From Marinibacterium profundimaris (GTDB lineage: Bacteria > Pseudomonadota > Alphaproteobacteria > Rhodobacterales > Rhodobacteraceae): a stretch of DNA of 64,000 bases. The notes under the pieces are model-generated. The model was not told the origin of the DNA, searched no databases, and saw nothing but the letters and a program-made list of their open reading frames with translations. This document shows positions 44,755 through 53,988 of the stretch, in pieces; position 1 is the stretch's first letter, and each line of letters begins with the position of its first letter. The stretch covers positions 1-64,000 of the forward strand of contig NZ_AQQR01000009.1 of the NCBI RefSeq assembly GCF_002210095.1. Direction: 5' to 3'. The translations under genes were made by a program, and so were the position numbers.

Positions 44755-45660
44755 ATGAAAAAGTGGATGATGGCGGCGGCGTTGGCCGGGGCAGGGACCG
44801 TGGCCCAGGCCGAGACTGTGGCGGTGATCACGCCCTACCTCGCGCAGCCGGGCACACAGATGTACGTCGAGGGCTTCGAGGCCGCGGCGGAGGAAAAGGG
44901 CTGGGACGTGAACGTGGTCGATACCGCCGGTGACGTGGCCGCTGCCATCAGCCGGATCGAGGATGCGGTCACGCAGAACGTCGATGCCATCGTGATCAAC
45001 GTCGACCCGGCGCAGGTGGCGGCGGGGCTGATCGCGGCGGAACAGGCCGGCATCCCGGTGGTCGGCATGGACGCGGGCAGCGACCCGCTGCTGGCGGCCA
45101 ACATCACCTCGAACGGCTATGCCATGGCGGCCGAAACCGCCGTCTACGTGGCCAACCGCCTGAACGGCGAAGGCACGGTGGTGCAGTTCGTCTTTGACGC
45201 CTTTCCGCCGGTGCAGATCCGGGGCGTGATCGCCGACGCGGTTTTCGGTAACTACCCGGACATCGAGGTGCTGGACCGGATCACGCCGGATGTCTCTGAC
45301 GGGGGCATCGCCGACAGCCGGGCGCAGATGGAGGCGATCCTGGCGGCCAATCCCGACCCCGGTTCGATCGGCGCGGTCTGGGCCGCCTGGGACCAGCCGG
45401 CGCTTGGCGCGCTGCAGGCGATCCAGGACGCGGGACGGGGCGACGAGGGCATCGTCATCGTCGGCATGGACGCCAACCCGCAGGCCCGCGCGGCCATTGC
45501 CGAGGGCGGCAACTTCGAGGCCTCCATGGCGCAGGACTTCGAAGGGATCGGCCGGACGACGGCGGACACGGTGGGCCGTCTGCTGGCGGGCGAAGAGCTT
45601 CGGGCGAGCGTGATCTATGTGCCGACCCAGCTGATCACCGCGGCCAACGCCGGGGAATGA
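44755..45660 (+). CDS. Ribose/xylose-type sugar ABC binding protein
   Basis: 301 residues from ATG 44755 (GGAG seven bases upstream), giving signal peptide MKKWMMAAALAGAG with AQA cleavage. ISRIEDAVTQNVDAIVINVDP and EQAGIPVVGMDAG are Peripla_BP_4 motifs, and VWAAWDQPALGALQAI follows. In-frame ATGs at 44728 and 44749 are less likely. Periplasmic receptor for the ATPase/permease just downstream. Confidence 0.9.
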   Translation: MKKWMMAAALAGAGTVAQAETVAVITPYLAQPGTQMYVEGFEAAAEEKGWDVNVVDTAGDVAAAISRIEDAVTQNVDAIVINVDPAQVAAGLIAAEQAGIPVVGMDAGSDPLLAANITSNGYAMAAETAVYVANRLNGEGTVVQFVFDAFPPVQIRGVIADAVFGNYPDIEVLDRITPDVSDGGIADSRAQMEAILAANPDPGSIGAVWAAWDQPALGALQAIQDAGRGDEGIVIVGMDANPQARAAIAEGGNFEASMAQDFEGIGRTTADTVGRLLAGEELRASVIYVPTQLITAANAGE

Positions 45661-45664
45661 TCCG

Positions 45665-47170
45665 ATGGAAATGAGATTTTCCTGCATGCGGAAAGCCTAT
45701 GCAGGGGTGCCGGCGCTTGACGGGGTGGACCTGACGCTGCACGGCGGCACGATCCATGCCCTGATGGGCGAGAACGGAGCGGGAAAATCTACCTTGATCA
45801 AGCTGTTGGCCGGCGTTGTGCCGGCCGACGACATGGTGGTGGAGCGGGACGGACGGGCCGTGTCCCTGACGGGGCCAACCGACGCCCATGACCATGGATT
45901 TCGCTTTATACATCAAGAACTTAACATCGTTCCTTCACTCAGTGTGGCCGAAAACATCCTGCTGTCGCATCCGTTTCCGCGCCGCTTTGGCCTGACGGTG
46001 CATTGGAAGCGTCTGCGCGCGGGGGCGCGGGACGCGCTGGGGTTTCTCGGGGCCGATCACATCGACCCGGCAGCCATGGCGGGCAGTCTTGGGCCCGGCG
46101 ACCGGATGCTGATCAAGATTGCCGCCGCGCTGGTCACCGAGGACGACGGGCAGGCGCCCTGCCTTTACGTTCTGGACGAGCCGACGGCGGCTCTGAGCGG
46201 GCAGGAGAGCGAGATGCTGTTTGCCGTGCTCGCGCGGCTGAAAGGGCAGGGGGCGGCGATCCTTTATGTGTCGCATCGCATGGACGAGGTCATGCGGATC
46301 TGCGACGAGGTCACGGTGCTGCGGGACGGAAAGCGGGTCGCCCACCGCGCGGTCCGGGACACCACGAAGCGGACCATCATCCGTGACATGACGGGGCGCG
46401 ACGTGTCGGATGCCTATCCGCCGCGCACCACACCGATCCGGGACACCGTGGTGGCGCGGGTGGCGGACCTGCACTCGCCCCATCTGAGCGGCATCGGCTT
46501 CGAACTGCGCGCGGGCGAGATCCTGGGCGTCACCGGGCTTGCCGAAGCGGGGCAGTCTGCGCTGCTGGGCCTGTTCACCGGCCGGGAAAAGCGCCGCTCC
46601 GGCACGCTGGAGGCGCTGGGACAGGCCGCGCCGAAAAGCCCGGCGCAGGCGTGGGAGGCGGGGATTGCCAGCATCCCGCGTGAACGGCGCGGCGACGGGC
46701 TCATGCTGGAGATGGCGATCCGGTCGAACGTGGCGGTGTCGCATCTGAACGCCTATGGCTTCTGGGCCAGCAGGACCCGCGAAGCCAGCGATACCACCGA
46801 AATGGGCGCCAAGGTCCGCCTGAAGAGCAGCGGGCCGGAGCAGCCTGTGGGCCAGCTGTCGGGGGGGAACCAGCAGAAGGTGGTCTTTGCCCGCGCGCTG
46901 CTGGTGCAGCCGAACCTGCTGTTGCTGGACGAGCCGACGCGGGGTGTCGACGTGGGCGCGAAATTCGATATCTACACGCTGGTCCGCGAGCTGAGTGCCA
47001 GCGGCTGCGCCGTGATCCTGACGTCGACCGACCTGCCCGAGGTGCTGGGCATGTGCGACCGGATCCTGGTGCTGAACGAGGGCCGTCAGACCCACCTTTT
47101 GCCGCGCGGCACCATGGGGCAGGCCGAGCTGCTCGACACATTCTATGCGAAAGAGGCCGAAACGACATGA
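45665..47170 (+). CDS. Sugar ABC importer ATPase, tandem-domain RbsA/XylG type
   Basis: 501 residues with two ATPase halves. First half: Walker A GENGAGKST near residue 36, Walker B LYVLDEPTAAL, but the expected LSxGxxQ signature reads LGPGDRMLIKIA. Second half: Walker A is degenerate (GLAEAGQSALL), signature LSGGNQQKVVFARAL and Walker B LLLLDEPTRGVDVG intact. One weak and one good site is usual in this family, though the loss of the first signature Ser is more than usual. Overlaps the permease by four bases. Confidence 0.92.
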   Translation: MEMRFSCMRKAYAGVPALDGVDLTLHGGTIHALMGENGAGKSTLIKLLAGVVPADDMVVERDGRAVSLTGPTDAHDHGFRFIHQELNIVPSLSVAENILLSHPFPRRFGLTVHWKRLRAGARDALGFLGADHIDPAAMAGSLGPGDRMLIKIAAALVTEDDGQAPCLYVLDEPTAALSGQESEMLFAVLARLKGQGAAILYVSHRMDEVMRICDEVTVLRDGKRVAHRAVRDTTKRTIIRDMTGRDVSDAYPPRTTPIRDTVVARVADLHSPHLSGIGFELRAGEILGVTGLAEAGQSALLGLFTGREKRRSGTLEALGQAAPKSPAQAWEAGIASIPRERRGDGLMLEMAIRSNVAVSHLNAYGFWASRTREASDTTEMGAKVRLKSSGPEQPVGQLSGGNQQKVVFARALLVQPNLLLLDEPTRGVDVGAKFDIYTLVRELSASGCAVILTSTDLPEVLGMCDRILVLNEGRQTHLLPRGTMGQAELLDTFYAKEAETT

Positions 47171-48126
47171 TGAATACACTGCGCCAGTCGGGCACGCTGC
47201 TTGGCTTTCTGGCGATCGTGGTCTTTTTCGCGGTGCAGCTGCCCGACACCTTTCTGACGGCGCGCAACCTGATCAATATTACCCAGCAACTTTCGATGCT
47301 TATCGTCGTGGCCTCGGCGATGACCATCGTCATGGTGATGGGCGATTTCGACCTGTCGGTGGGCTCTGTCGCCAGCCTTGCCGGGGTGGTCGCGGCGGTG
47401 ATGTTCGCCCATGACTACCCGGTCTGGCAGGGGGTTCTGGCGGCGCTTGGCATGGGGCTGCTGGCGGGGCTTGGTAACGGGGTGCTGGTGTCTTACGTGG
47501 GCATCCTGCCCTTTGTCGCCACGCTGGGGACGCTGACGGTGTTCAGCGGCATGGCCTTTGTCGTGTCCGACGGCAAGACGATCTATGGCAAGGACATCCC
47601 GGCGGAGTTTTCCGGTTTCGCGCGGGGGGGATGGGCCGCGGAGTGGCTGGGGCAGGGGATGAAGATCCCGAACCTGACCATCGCGGCCCTGCTGGTTTTG
47701 ATCCTGGTCTGGGTGATCCTGGAACAGACGACATTCGGCCGGCGCCTTTATGCGATCGGCGGCAACCGCGAGGCTGCGCTGCTGGCGGGCCTGCGTGTCA
47801 AGCGGCTGAGATTGCTGGCCTTTGGCCTGACCGGCCTGGGCGCCGCGGGCGCCGGGCTGATGTATGCCGCGCGGGTGGCCAGCGCCAATCCCACACAAGG
47901 CTCGGGCCTGATGCTGGACGCCATCGCGGCGGTCTTCCTTGGCATGACGATGAGCCGTCATGGCGAGCCGCGGGTGCTGTTCACGCTGGTCGGCGTGCTG
48001 ATGCTGGGGATCCTCGACAACGGGCTGACGCAGATGAAAGTCGACAGCTATATCCGCGAAATCCTGGTGGGCGTGATCGTGATCCTGTCGGTGGGCGTGG
48101 CGGTTCTGACCAAGCGCCAGAGGTAG
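47167..48126 (+). CDS. Sugar ABC importer permease, RbsC/XylH type
   Basis: 319 residues, about nine membrane segments. MVMGDFDLSVGSVASLAGV is the classical sugar-permease signature, and GIKxxxV-like regions such as GLRVKRLRLLAFGLTG follow. ATG 47167 overlaps the ATPase stop. Last gene of the FGGY operon; 115 bases separate it from the convergent GntR gene. Confidence 0.92.
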   Translation: MMNTLRQSGTLLGFLAIVVFFAVQLPDTFLTARNLINITQQLSMLIVVASAMTIVMVMGDFDLSVGSVASLAGVVAAVMFAHDYPVWQGVLAALGMGLLAGLGNGVLVSYVGILPFVATLGTLTVFSGMAFVVSDGKTIYGKDIPAEFSGFARGGWAAEWLGQGMKIPNLTIAALLVLILVWVILEQTTFGRRLYAIGGNREAALLAGLRVKRLRLLAFGLTGLGAAGAGLMYAARVASANPTQGSGLMLDAIAAVFLGMTMSRHGEPRVLFTLVGVLMLGILDNGLTQMKVDSYIREILVGVIVILSVGVAVLTKRQR

Positions 48127-48241
48127 GCGGCGCATGGGCAGAGGGGCAGGTCGGCCACGGCCCCACGTTTGAGCAGGACCGGGTATCACGCGGCAATCCA
48201 TCCCTTTGGTGGCGGCGGCCCCGTGACCGGCCGGATGCGGC

Positions 48242-48922
48242 TCAGCTAACCGTGTCGATGGCGAACTGGAACAGCGACTGGATGTGATCGGCCACCGCCT
48301 TGCGCGCGGCTTTTGCATCGCGGGCCTCCAGTGAATCGAGGATCGCCTCGTGCTGGCGTGAATCGGGTTCCAGCCGTTCCGAAAGGCGGTCGATCTCGAA
48401 CATCTTGGTGCTGGAGCGCAGGGCGTGCATCAGGTCGGTCATGACCTTGTTGCCGCAATTCTCGATAAAGAGCCCGTGCACCTCGTCGTCCGAGCGCCAG
48501 TGCGCGCGCATGTCGTAGGGGACCTGTGCCTTGACCGCATGCAGGGTGGCGCGCGCCGCCTGGATGGCCCTGGCGTCTATCCGGTCCACGCAAAGCGCGG
48601 CGGCCTCGCTTTCCAGCAATTGCCGGACCTTCAGGCTTTGCAGGTATTCGCGCAGCTCGACCTTGCGCACGTGGTAGGACCGGCTGGCGTCCTTCACCAG
48701 GAGGCCCTCGGCCTCCAGCTTCTGCAGGGCCTGGCGCAAGGGGGTCCTGGACACGCCAAGCTCGTTGGCCAGGTGCTGTTCCACCACAGCCTGCCCGGAG
48801 ACCAGCCTGCGCTGTTCGATCATGGTCGAGAGCGCCGCGTAGGCCTGTTCCGAAAGTGTACCGGTCCTGCCGGACGGAGGGCTATCGGGGTCTGGCGCGA
48901 GGGTATGGGTCAGCTTCGTCAT
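48242..48922 (-). CDS. GntR/FCD-family regulator (paralogue 1)
   Basis: 226 residues. N-terminal winged helix: LSEQAYAALSTMIEQRRL, VVEQHLANELGVSRTPLRQAL; C-terminal FCD domain with metal/ligand residues in WRSDDEVHGLFIENCGNKVM and DSRQHEAILDSLE. Roughly 70 percent identical by eye to the protein at 58462. Divergent from the M20/ABC/PTE operon with twin GTATAC operators between, so it probably controls it. Confidence 0.92.
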   Translation of the reverse strand: MTKLTHTLAPDPDSPPSGRTGTLSEQAYAALSTMIEQRRLVSGQAVVEQHLANELGVSRTPLRQALQKLEAEGLLVKDASRSYHVRKVELREYLQSLKVRQLLESEAAALCVDRIDARAIQAARATLHAVKAQVPYDMRAHWRSDDEVHGLFIENCGNKVMTDLMHALRSSTKMFEIDRLSERLEPDSRQHEAILDSLEARDAKAARKAVADHIQSLFQFAIDTVS

Positions 48923-49047
48923 GATCGGTGTCTTTCGTCCCCGTTCCGGCAAACATGGTCACGCATAAAAAACGGGCACTGGCACGGGCCCAGGGCGGTT
49001 TCGGGCCGCCCTCTCATGTATCCCGAAAGGAATCTATTGCGTTCTGT

Positions 49048-49078
49048 CGGTATACGATGGTGAATGAGTTGTATACCG
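49048..49078. promoter_or_regulatory. Inverted repeat CGGTATAC-N15-GTATACCG (GntR operators)
   Basis: Perfect 8-base arms; each arm contains GTATAC (49050 and 49071), 21 bases apart on the same helix face. Short palindromes around GTNTAC are typical of FadR/FCD GntR regulators. The site lies 27 bases before the M20-like start and between the two divergent genes. Confidence 0.7.
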
Positions 49079-49105
49079 TTGGTGCGCAACGAAAGGACCC
49101 GACTG

Positions 49106-50395
49106 ATGAATGACGCAACCTCCCCTCAGGGCAGAACCGAAAGTGCCATCGCCTTTCTGCGCGAGCTGATCGCGGCCCAGGTGGACGGAGAAGCCGCGGT
49201 ACAGGCCGCGATCGGCGCGCGGCTGGCCCAGGCGGGATGTGACGTCAGTCATCATGACTACGACCCGGCCAAGGTGCCGGTGAAAGGCGAAATCGACGCG
49301 GCCAATGGGGCGACCGGTCTGCGCGGTGCGGTCGTGGGCGAGCTTGCCGGGCAGACGGATCTGCCCAGCCTGCTGATCTTTGCCCATCCCGACGGCGAAC
49401 CGGTGACCGACGCGGACCAATGGACACATGATGCCTTTGCCGGCGAGATTGACAATGGCCGGTTGCATGGCTGGGGTGTCGCAGACGACCTTGCCGGCTG
49501 CGCCGCGGCGGTCCTGGCGGTCGAGGCCGCGGCGGCCAGTGGTCAGCCGATGGGGCGGGTGGTTTTCGCCTCGACCCCATCGAAGCGCTATGCGCGCGGG
49601 GTTGCGGCGCTGTTGCACGACGGGCTGCGGGCGGATGCGGCGCTTTACCTTCACCCGGCGGAATCCGGTGTCGGCATGCGCGAGATCAAGGCGCTGGCCT
49701 CGGGCCACGTGGAATTCACCATCACCGTCAAGGGCCAGGCGCCCGACACGACCGAGCCGGGGCATACCGCCTTTTCGCATTTGTCGGCCAACCCGGTGAA
49801 CAAGGCCTTCCTGGTCTACACCGCTCTCATGCAATTGGCAGACGACCGCGCCGCGCGCGTGCGGCAGCCGCAAATGGAGGCGCGGGTCGGCCGGGCGACC
49901 AACCTGCACATCTCGCGGATGCAGTGCGGCGACATGCGCAAGTTTGGCCGCATCCACGACGAATGCATCATGGGCGGCGCGCTGTCCTTTCCGCCCGGCG
50001 AAACGCTGGCCGAGATATGTGCCGAGGTCGAGGGCGCCGTTGCCAGGGCGGCACAGGCCGACGACTGGCTGCGCGACAATCCTCCGGTGGTCAAATGGCT
50101 GACCGGTGTGACCGGCGCCCATGTCCCCGAGGACCATCCGCTTTACCAGGTCACCGCCCGCGCTGTCGGCGCGGTCACCGGCGAGGCGCCTTACGTCAAC
50201 GTGATGCACACCTCTTCCGATATCCGCAATCCGCCCGTCGAGGCGGGCATTCCCTGCGTCGCCTTCGGCTGCCTGTGTGGCGACCTCAGCCAGAACGAGA
50301 AGCGCGACGAATGGGTCGATGTGGATGACTTCCTGCGCATGGTCGATGTCACCACCCGGGTGGTCACCGACTGGTGCAGCGGACGGCAAGACTGA
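49106..50395 (+). CDS. M20-family metallopeptidase-like protein with altered catalytic motif
   Basis: 429 residues. FAHPDGEPV (His94, Asp96) and GWGVADDLAGCAAAV are the first metal-binding motifs of M20/ArgE/DapE amidohydrolases; ALYLHPAESG and VMHTSSDIRNPP may supply further ligands. Where the family has the catalytic Glu-Glu, this protein reads FASTPSKRYARG (about 154-164). So either it uses another base or it is not a standard hydrolase. ATG 49106 has AAGGA upstream; the frame opens at 49064. First gene of the operon. Confidence 0.8.
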   Translation: MNDATSPQGRTESAIAFLRELIAAQVDGEAAVQAAIGARLAQAGCDVSHHDYDPAKVPVKGEIDAANGATGLRGAVVGELAGQTDLPSLLIFAHPDGEPVTDADQWTHDAFAGEIDNGRLHGWGVADDLAGCAAAVLAVEAAAASGQPMGRVVFASTPSKRYARGVAALLHDGLRADAALYLHPAESGVGMREIKALASGHVEFTITVKGQAPDTTEPGHTAFSHLSANPVNKAFLVYTALMQLADDRAARVRQPQMEARVGRATNLHISRMQCGDMRKFGRIHDECIMGGALSFPPGETLAEICAEVEGAVARAAQADDWLRDNPPVVKWLTGVTGAHVPEDHPLYQVTARAVGAVTGEAPYVNVMHTSSDIRNPPVEAGIPCVAFGCLCGDLSQNEKRDEWVDVDDFLRMVDVTTRVVTDWCSGRQD

Positions 50396-50464
50396 GTTCA
50401 CCCAAACAGAGGGCCGGTCAAGCGGCCCCGCCCCCTCCCGAATGTTCCATCAGAGGAAAAAAAT

Positions 50465-51313
50465 ATGAAATACAATATACTAACCGGAACGGCGCTGGCC
50501 ACCGTGATCACCCTGGCTGCCGGCGTCGCCGCACAGGCACAGGACTGCCCGGCCGATCTTCCGCTTGTCGAGGACGGCAAGCTGACCATGTCGATCAACG
50601 CGACCATTCCGCCGAAGCAGTATATCGATGCCGACGGCAACCTTGCCGGTCTGCACAAGGACATGGGCGACGAGATCGCCAAGCGTCTGTGCCTTGAGCC
50701 GGTCTATCAGAACGTCGATTTCGCCGTGCAGATCCCCGGCCTTGATGCCGACCGCTGGGACATGATCAACACCGGCCTGTATTTCACCGACGAACGCGCG
50801 GGCTTCATGCAGCTGGTGCCCTATTCGGTCAACGCGCTGGCCCTGATCGCGGCGGCGGACAACCCCGAAGGCTTCGCCGGGCCCAAGGATCTTGCCGGAC
50901 ATCCGGTGGGTGTCGAGATCGCCGGGTTCGAAGAGAAGAAGCTGAACGAAATCAACGATGCCCAGGTGGCCGAAGGGCTGGAGGCGATGGATATCCGCGC
51001 CTTCAACACCTACGGCGAAGTCTTCCTTGCGCTTGGCGGCGGTCAGATCTCGGCGGTGTTCGCGGGCGATGCGATCGGCTCCTACTACCAGGAAAAGGGC
51101 CAGTTCTCGAAGGCCGCGACCGGTCTTTATCCCGGCACGCCCGGCGCCTTTGCCTTTGATGAACCGGCGCTGGCCCAGGCCGTGGCGGATGCGCTGAACG
51201 CGATGAAGGCCGACGGAACCTATGACGAGATGATGGATGCATATGGCACCACCAAGATCGACGTCTGGGACCGCTGGCCGGGTGAATTCACCTATTTCTA
51301 CACCGGCGACTGA
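50465..51313 (+). CDS. Polar amino-acid-type ABC binding protein
   Basis: 282 residues; signal peptide to AQAQ near residue 25. KLTMSINATIPPKQYIDADGNLAGLHKDMGDEIAKRL is a SBP_bac_3 start, with GLYFTDERAGFMQLVPYS following. Periplasmic receptor for the permease and ATPase downstream. Ligand unknown; operon content suggests a nitrogenous organic acid. Confidence 0.92.
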   Translation: MKYNILTGTALATVITLAAGVAAQAQDCPADLPLVEDGKLTMSINATIPPKQYIDADGNLAGLHKDMGDEIAKRLCLEPVYQNVDFAVQIPGLDADRWDMINTGLYFTDERAGFMQLVPYSVNALALIAAADNPEGFAGPKDLAGHPVGVEIAGFEEKKLNEINDAQVAEGLEAMDIRAFNTYGEVFLALGGGQISAVFAGDAIGSYYQEKGQFSKAATGLYPGTPGAFAFDEPALAQAVADALNAMKADGTYDEMMDAYGTTKIDVWDRWPGEFTYFYTGD

Positions 51314-51383
51314 GGCTTTCCGGAACGCTTGACGAAAAGACGGGGGGGCCACGCCGGCCACCCCGCACCGGGAAGGAGAGAGA

Positions 51384-52115
51384 ATGTCCTGGAGTTGGGA
51401 TCATTTCATGCAGTTCCTGTTCAGCCCCTACATGCTGAACGGGGTCTGGACGACGATCTGGCTGTCGATCGTCGCGATGCTGATCGGCTGTTCGCTGGGG
51501 GCCATGCTGGCCTTCATGAAGATGTCGAAAACCTGGATCCTGCGGCAGATCGCGAACACCTACATCTGGATCTGGCGCGGCACGCCGCTGCTGGTGCAGA
51601 TGGTCATCATCTATACCGTGCTGCCCAAGGCCGGCATAAAGCTGGGCGTGATCGAAAGCGCCATCATCGCGCTGTCGCTCCACGAGGCCGCCTATTTCGC
51701 CGAGATCGTCCGCTCTGGCATCACCTCGGTGAACAAGGGGCAGGAAGACGCCAGCCTTGCGCTTGGCATGACCTGGCCGCAGCGTATGCGCTATGTCATC
51801 GTTCCCCAGGCGACGCGCGTCATCATCCCGCCGCTGGGCAACCAGTTCAACCTGATGATCAAGACCACCTCGCTGGCTTCTGTCATTTCGATGGAGGAAC
51901 TGTTCCGCCGGACACAGCAGATGGCCCAGCTCGAGTTCAAGGTGCTCGAGGCCTACATGTGCGCGGCCTGCTGGTACCTTGTGATGACCACGCTCTGGGG
52001 TCTGATCCAGAAACGGCTCGAGGCTCATTACGACCGGCCCTTCGGTCCCGCCGCGGACACGGACGAGCGGAAGAAGCCCGACCCGGTCCTGTCCGGCCAG
52101 GCCGCCCAGGTGTGA
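51384..52115 (+). CDS. Polar amino-acid ABC importer permease
   Basis: 243 residues, about five membrane segments. [33 protein letters not shown] and the EAA-type loop [23 protein letters not shown] are HisM/GlnP features. Only one permease gene is present, so it probably works as a homodimer. The C-terminal tail of about 25 hydrophilic residues is longer than usual. Confidence 0.93.
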   Translation: MSWSWDHFMQFLFSPYMLNGVWTTIWLSIVAMLIGCSLGAMLAFMKMSKTWILRQIANTYIWIWRGTPLLVQMVIIYTVLPKAGIKLGVIESAIIALSLHEAAYFAEIVRSGITSVNKGQEDASLALGMTWPQRMRYVIVPQATRVIIPPLGNQFNLMIKTTSLASVISMEELFRRTQQMAQLEFKVLEAYMCAACWYLVMTTLWGLIQKRLEAHYDRPFGPAADTDERKKPDPVLSGQAAQV

Positions 52116-52131
52116 GATGGAGGACAAGGAT

Positions 52132-52953
52132 ATGAGCAACATGGAAAACGAAGTTCGTCCCGTGGCCAGGGCCGGGATGCGCGATCTTGGCCCGCCCATC
52201 GTCGAGATCCGGAACGTCGAAAAACGCTTTGGCAACGTGACGGTGCTGAAGGACGTCAGCCTGACGGTCCGCACGGGCGAGGTCGTCGTGATCGCCGGGC
52301 GTTCGGGGTCGGGCAAGTCGACCCTGCTGCGCTGCATCGACCATCTCGAAACCATCGAGGGCGGCAGCATCCATGCCTGCGGCGAGAACATGGGCTATCG
52401 CCAGGACAGCGGCGGCAAGCGTACTCTGCTGGGCGACCGCAGGACCGCCCGGCAGCGGCGCAACATGGGCATGGTGTTCCAGTCCTTCAACCTGTTTCCG
52501 CATCTGAACGTGCTGAGGAACATCACCCTGTCCCCGATCCGGATCATGGGCGAGGACCGGAAGACCGCCGAGGCCCATGCGCACGAGCTTCTGGCGAAGG
52601 TGGGGTTGCCCGAAAAGGCCGACGCCTATCCCAGCCAGCTTTCGGGCGGTCAGCAGCAGAGGGTGGCGATTGCCCGGGCGCTGGCGATGCGGCCGCAGGT
52701 GATGCTGTTCGACGAGCCGACCTCGGCGCTGGATCCGGAAATGATTTCCGAGGTGCTGGACGTGATGATCGACCTCAGCCGGCAGGGCATGACGATGATC
52801 GTGGTCACGCACGAGATGGGCTTTGCCCGGGCCGCGGCCGACCGCGTGCTGATGATGGCCGATGGCATGATCGTCGAGGAAGCGCCGCCCGAGGAATTCT
52901 TTACCAACCCGCAGAGCGAGCATACCAAGCTCTTCCTGTCGAAGATCCTCTGA
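52132..52953 (+). CDS. Polar amino-acid ABC importer ATPase
   Basis: 273 residues. Walker [11 protein letters not shown]-loop [14 protein letters not shown], signature [15 protein letters not shown], Walker [13 protein letters not shown], switch [12 protein letters not shown] 52132 is preferred because GGAGGACAAGG precedes it; ATG 52117 would add five residues. An N-terminal extension of about 25 residues precedes the ATPase fold. Confidence 0.95.
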   Translation: MSNMENEVRPVARAGMRDLGPPIVEIRNVEKRFGNVTVLKDVSLTVRTGEVVVIAGRSGSGKSTLLRCIDHLETIEGGSIHACGENMGYRQDSGGKRTLLGDRRTARQRRNMGMVFQSFNLFPHLNVLRNITLSPIRIMGEDRKTAEAHAHELLAKVGLPEKADAYPSQLSGGQQQRVAIARALAMRPQVMLFDEPTSALDPEMISEVLDVMIDLSRQGMTMIVVTHEMGFARAAADRVLMMADGMIVEEAPPEEFFTNPQSEHTKLFLSKIL

Positions 52954-52965
52954 GGGGGAGATCGC

Positions 52966-53988
52966 GTGATCAGAACCGTTCTGGGCGACGTATCTTCGGA
53001 TGCGGTCGGGCCGATCCTGCTGCACGAGCACCTGCTGTTCGATATCGTCCCGCCCGGCACGACGGGCGACCGTCAGGCGCAGATCCGTGCCGAAGACCGC
53101 TGGCAGATCGATTACCGCGCCAACGAATGCGCCGCGAACGCGCTGCAAACCGATGTCGGCATCGCCGCGGCCGAACTGGACCATTACGCGGCGGACGGCG
53201 GCAGCCTGCTGGTGGATCAGTCGATCTTCGGTCTGGCCCGCGACCCGGAAGGGCAGGCCAGGGCGTCACGGCAAAGCGGCGTTCACGTCGTCGCGGCGGC
53301 GGGCACCTATGTCGAGGCCTATGTGCCCGACGATATCAGGGCCCTGTCGTCCGGGGCGCTGGCCGACCGGTTCACCGCCGAGGTGACGGAGGGCATGGAT
53401 GGCACCGACATCCGCGCAGGGCTGATCGGCGAAATGGGATGTTCCTGGCCGATGACGGCGTTCGAGCGCCGCGCGCTTGAGGCCGCCGCCGAAGCGCAGC
53501 AGCGCACCGGCGCCTCGATCAGCGTTCATCCCGGCCGACACGAAACCGCCTGCGCGCAGGTGCTCGACATTCTTGAAGGCGCGGGGGCCGACCTGGGCCG
53601 GGTCGTGCTGTGCCACATGGACCGGACGCATCCCGACGGCAGCGGCATCCCCGCGCTGCTGGAACGCGGTGCGGTGGTCGAGTGGGATTTCTTCGGCGTC
53701 GAATCCTCGCATTACTGGATGACCGACGAGGTCGAGCTGCCCACCGACCTTGGCCGGCTGCGCCTGATCCGCGACCTGGCGGACCAGGGCTTTGGCGATC
53801 AGATCGCACTATCACACGACATTTGCACCAAGACCCGCCTGCGCCACTGGGGCGGGCACGGCTATGGCCACATCCTGCGCAATGTCACCACTCTCATGGA
53901 GCGGCTGGAGTTTGCTCCGCCGCTCGTCGCCGCGCTTCTGCGCGATACCCCCCTGCGATTGCTGAATTTGAAGGAGACCCCGCAATGA
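52966..53988 (+). CDS. Phosphotriesterase (PTE)-family metal-dependent hydrolase
   Basis: 340 residues, TIM barrel. LLHEHLLFD gives the HxH ligands, LIGEMGCSWP an acidic bridging residue where classical PTE has carbamylated Lys, ISVHPGRH and VVLCHMDR two further His, and ALSHDICTK the last Asp. Such proteins are usually lactonases or amide hydrolases rather than true phosphotriesterases. GTG start 52966 behind GGGGGAG. Its stop overlaps the DapA-type start by four bases. Confidence 0.9.
   Translation: MIRTVLGDVSSDAVGPILLHEHLLFDIVPPGTTGDRQAQIRAEDRWQIDYRANECAANALQTDVGIAAAELDHYAADGGSLLVDQSIFGLARDPEGQARASRQSGVHVVAAAGTYVEAYVPDDIRALSSGALADRFTAEVTEGMDGTDIRAGLIGEMGCSWPMTAFERRALEAAAEAQQRTGASISVHPGRHETACAQVLDILEGAGADLGRVVLCHMDRTHPDGSGIPALLERGAVVEWDFFGVESSHYWMTDEVELPTDLGRLRLIRDLADQGFGDQIALSHDICTKTRLRHWGGHGYGHILRNVTTLMERLEFAPPLVAALLRDTPLRLLNLKETPQ

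Noticed and set aside
52966-53988. True organophosphate hydrolase
   Set aside because: The bridging Lys expected in classical PTE is a Glu-type residue here (GEMG); lactonase-like members with Glu are the better comparison.
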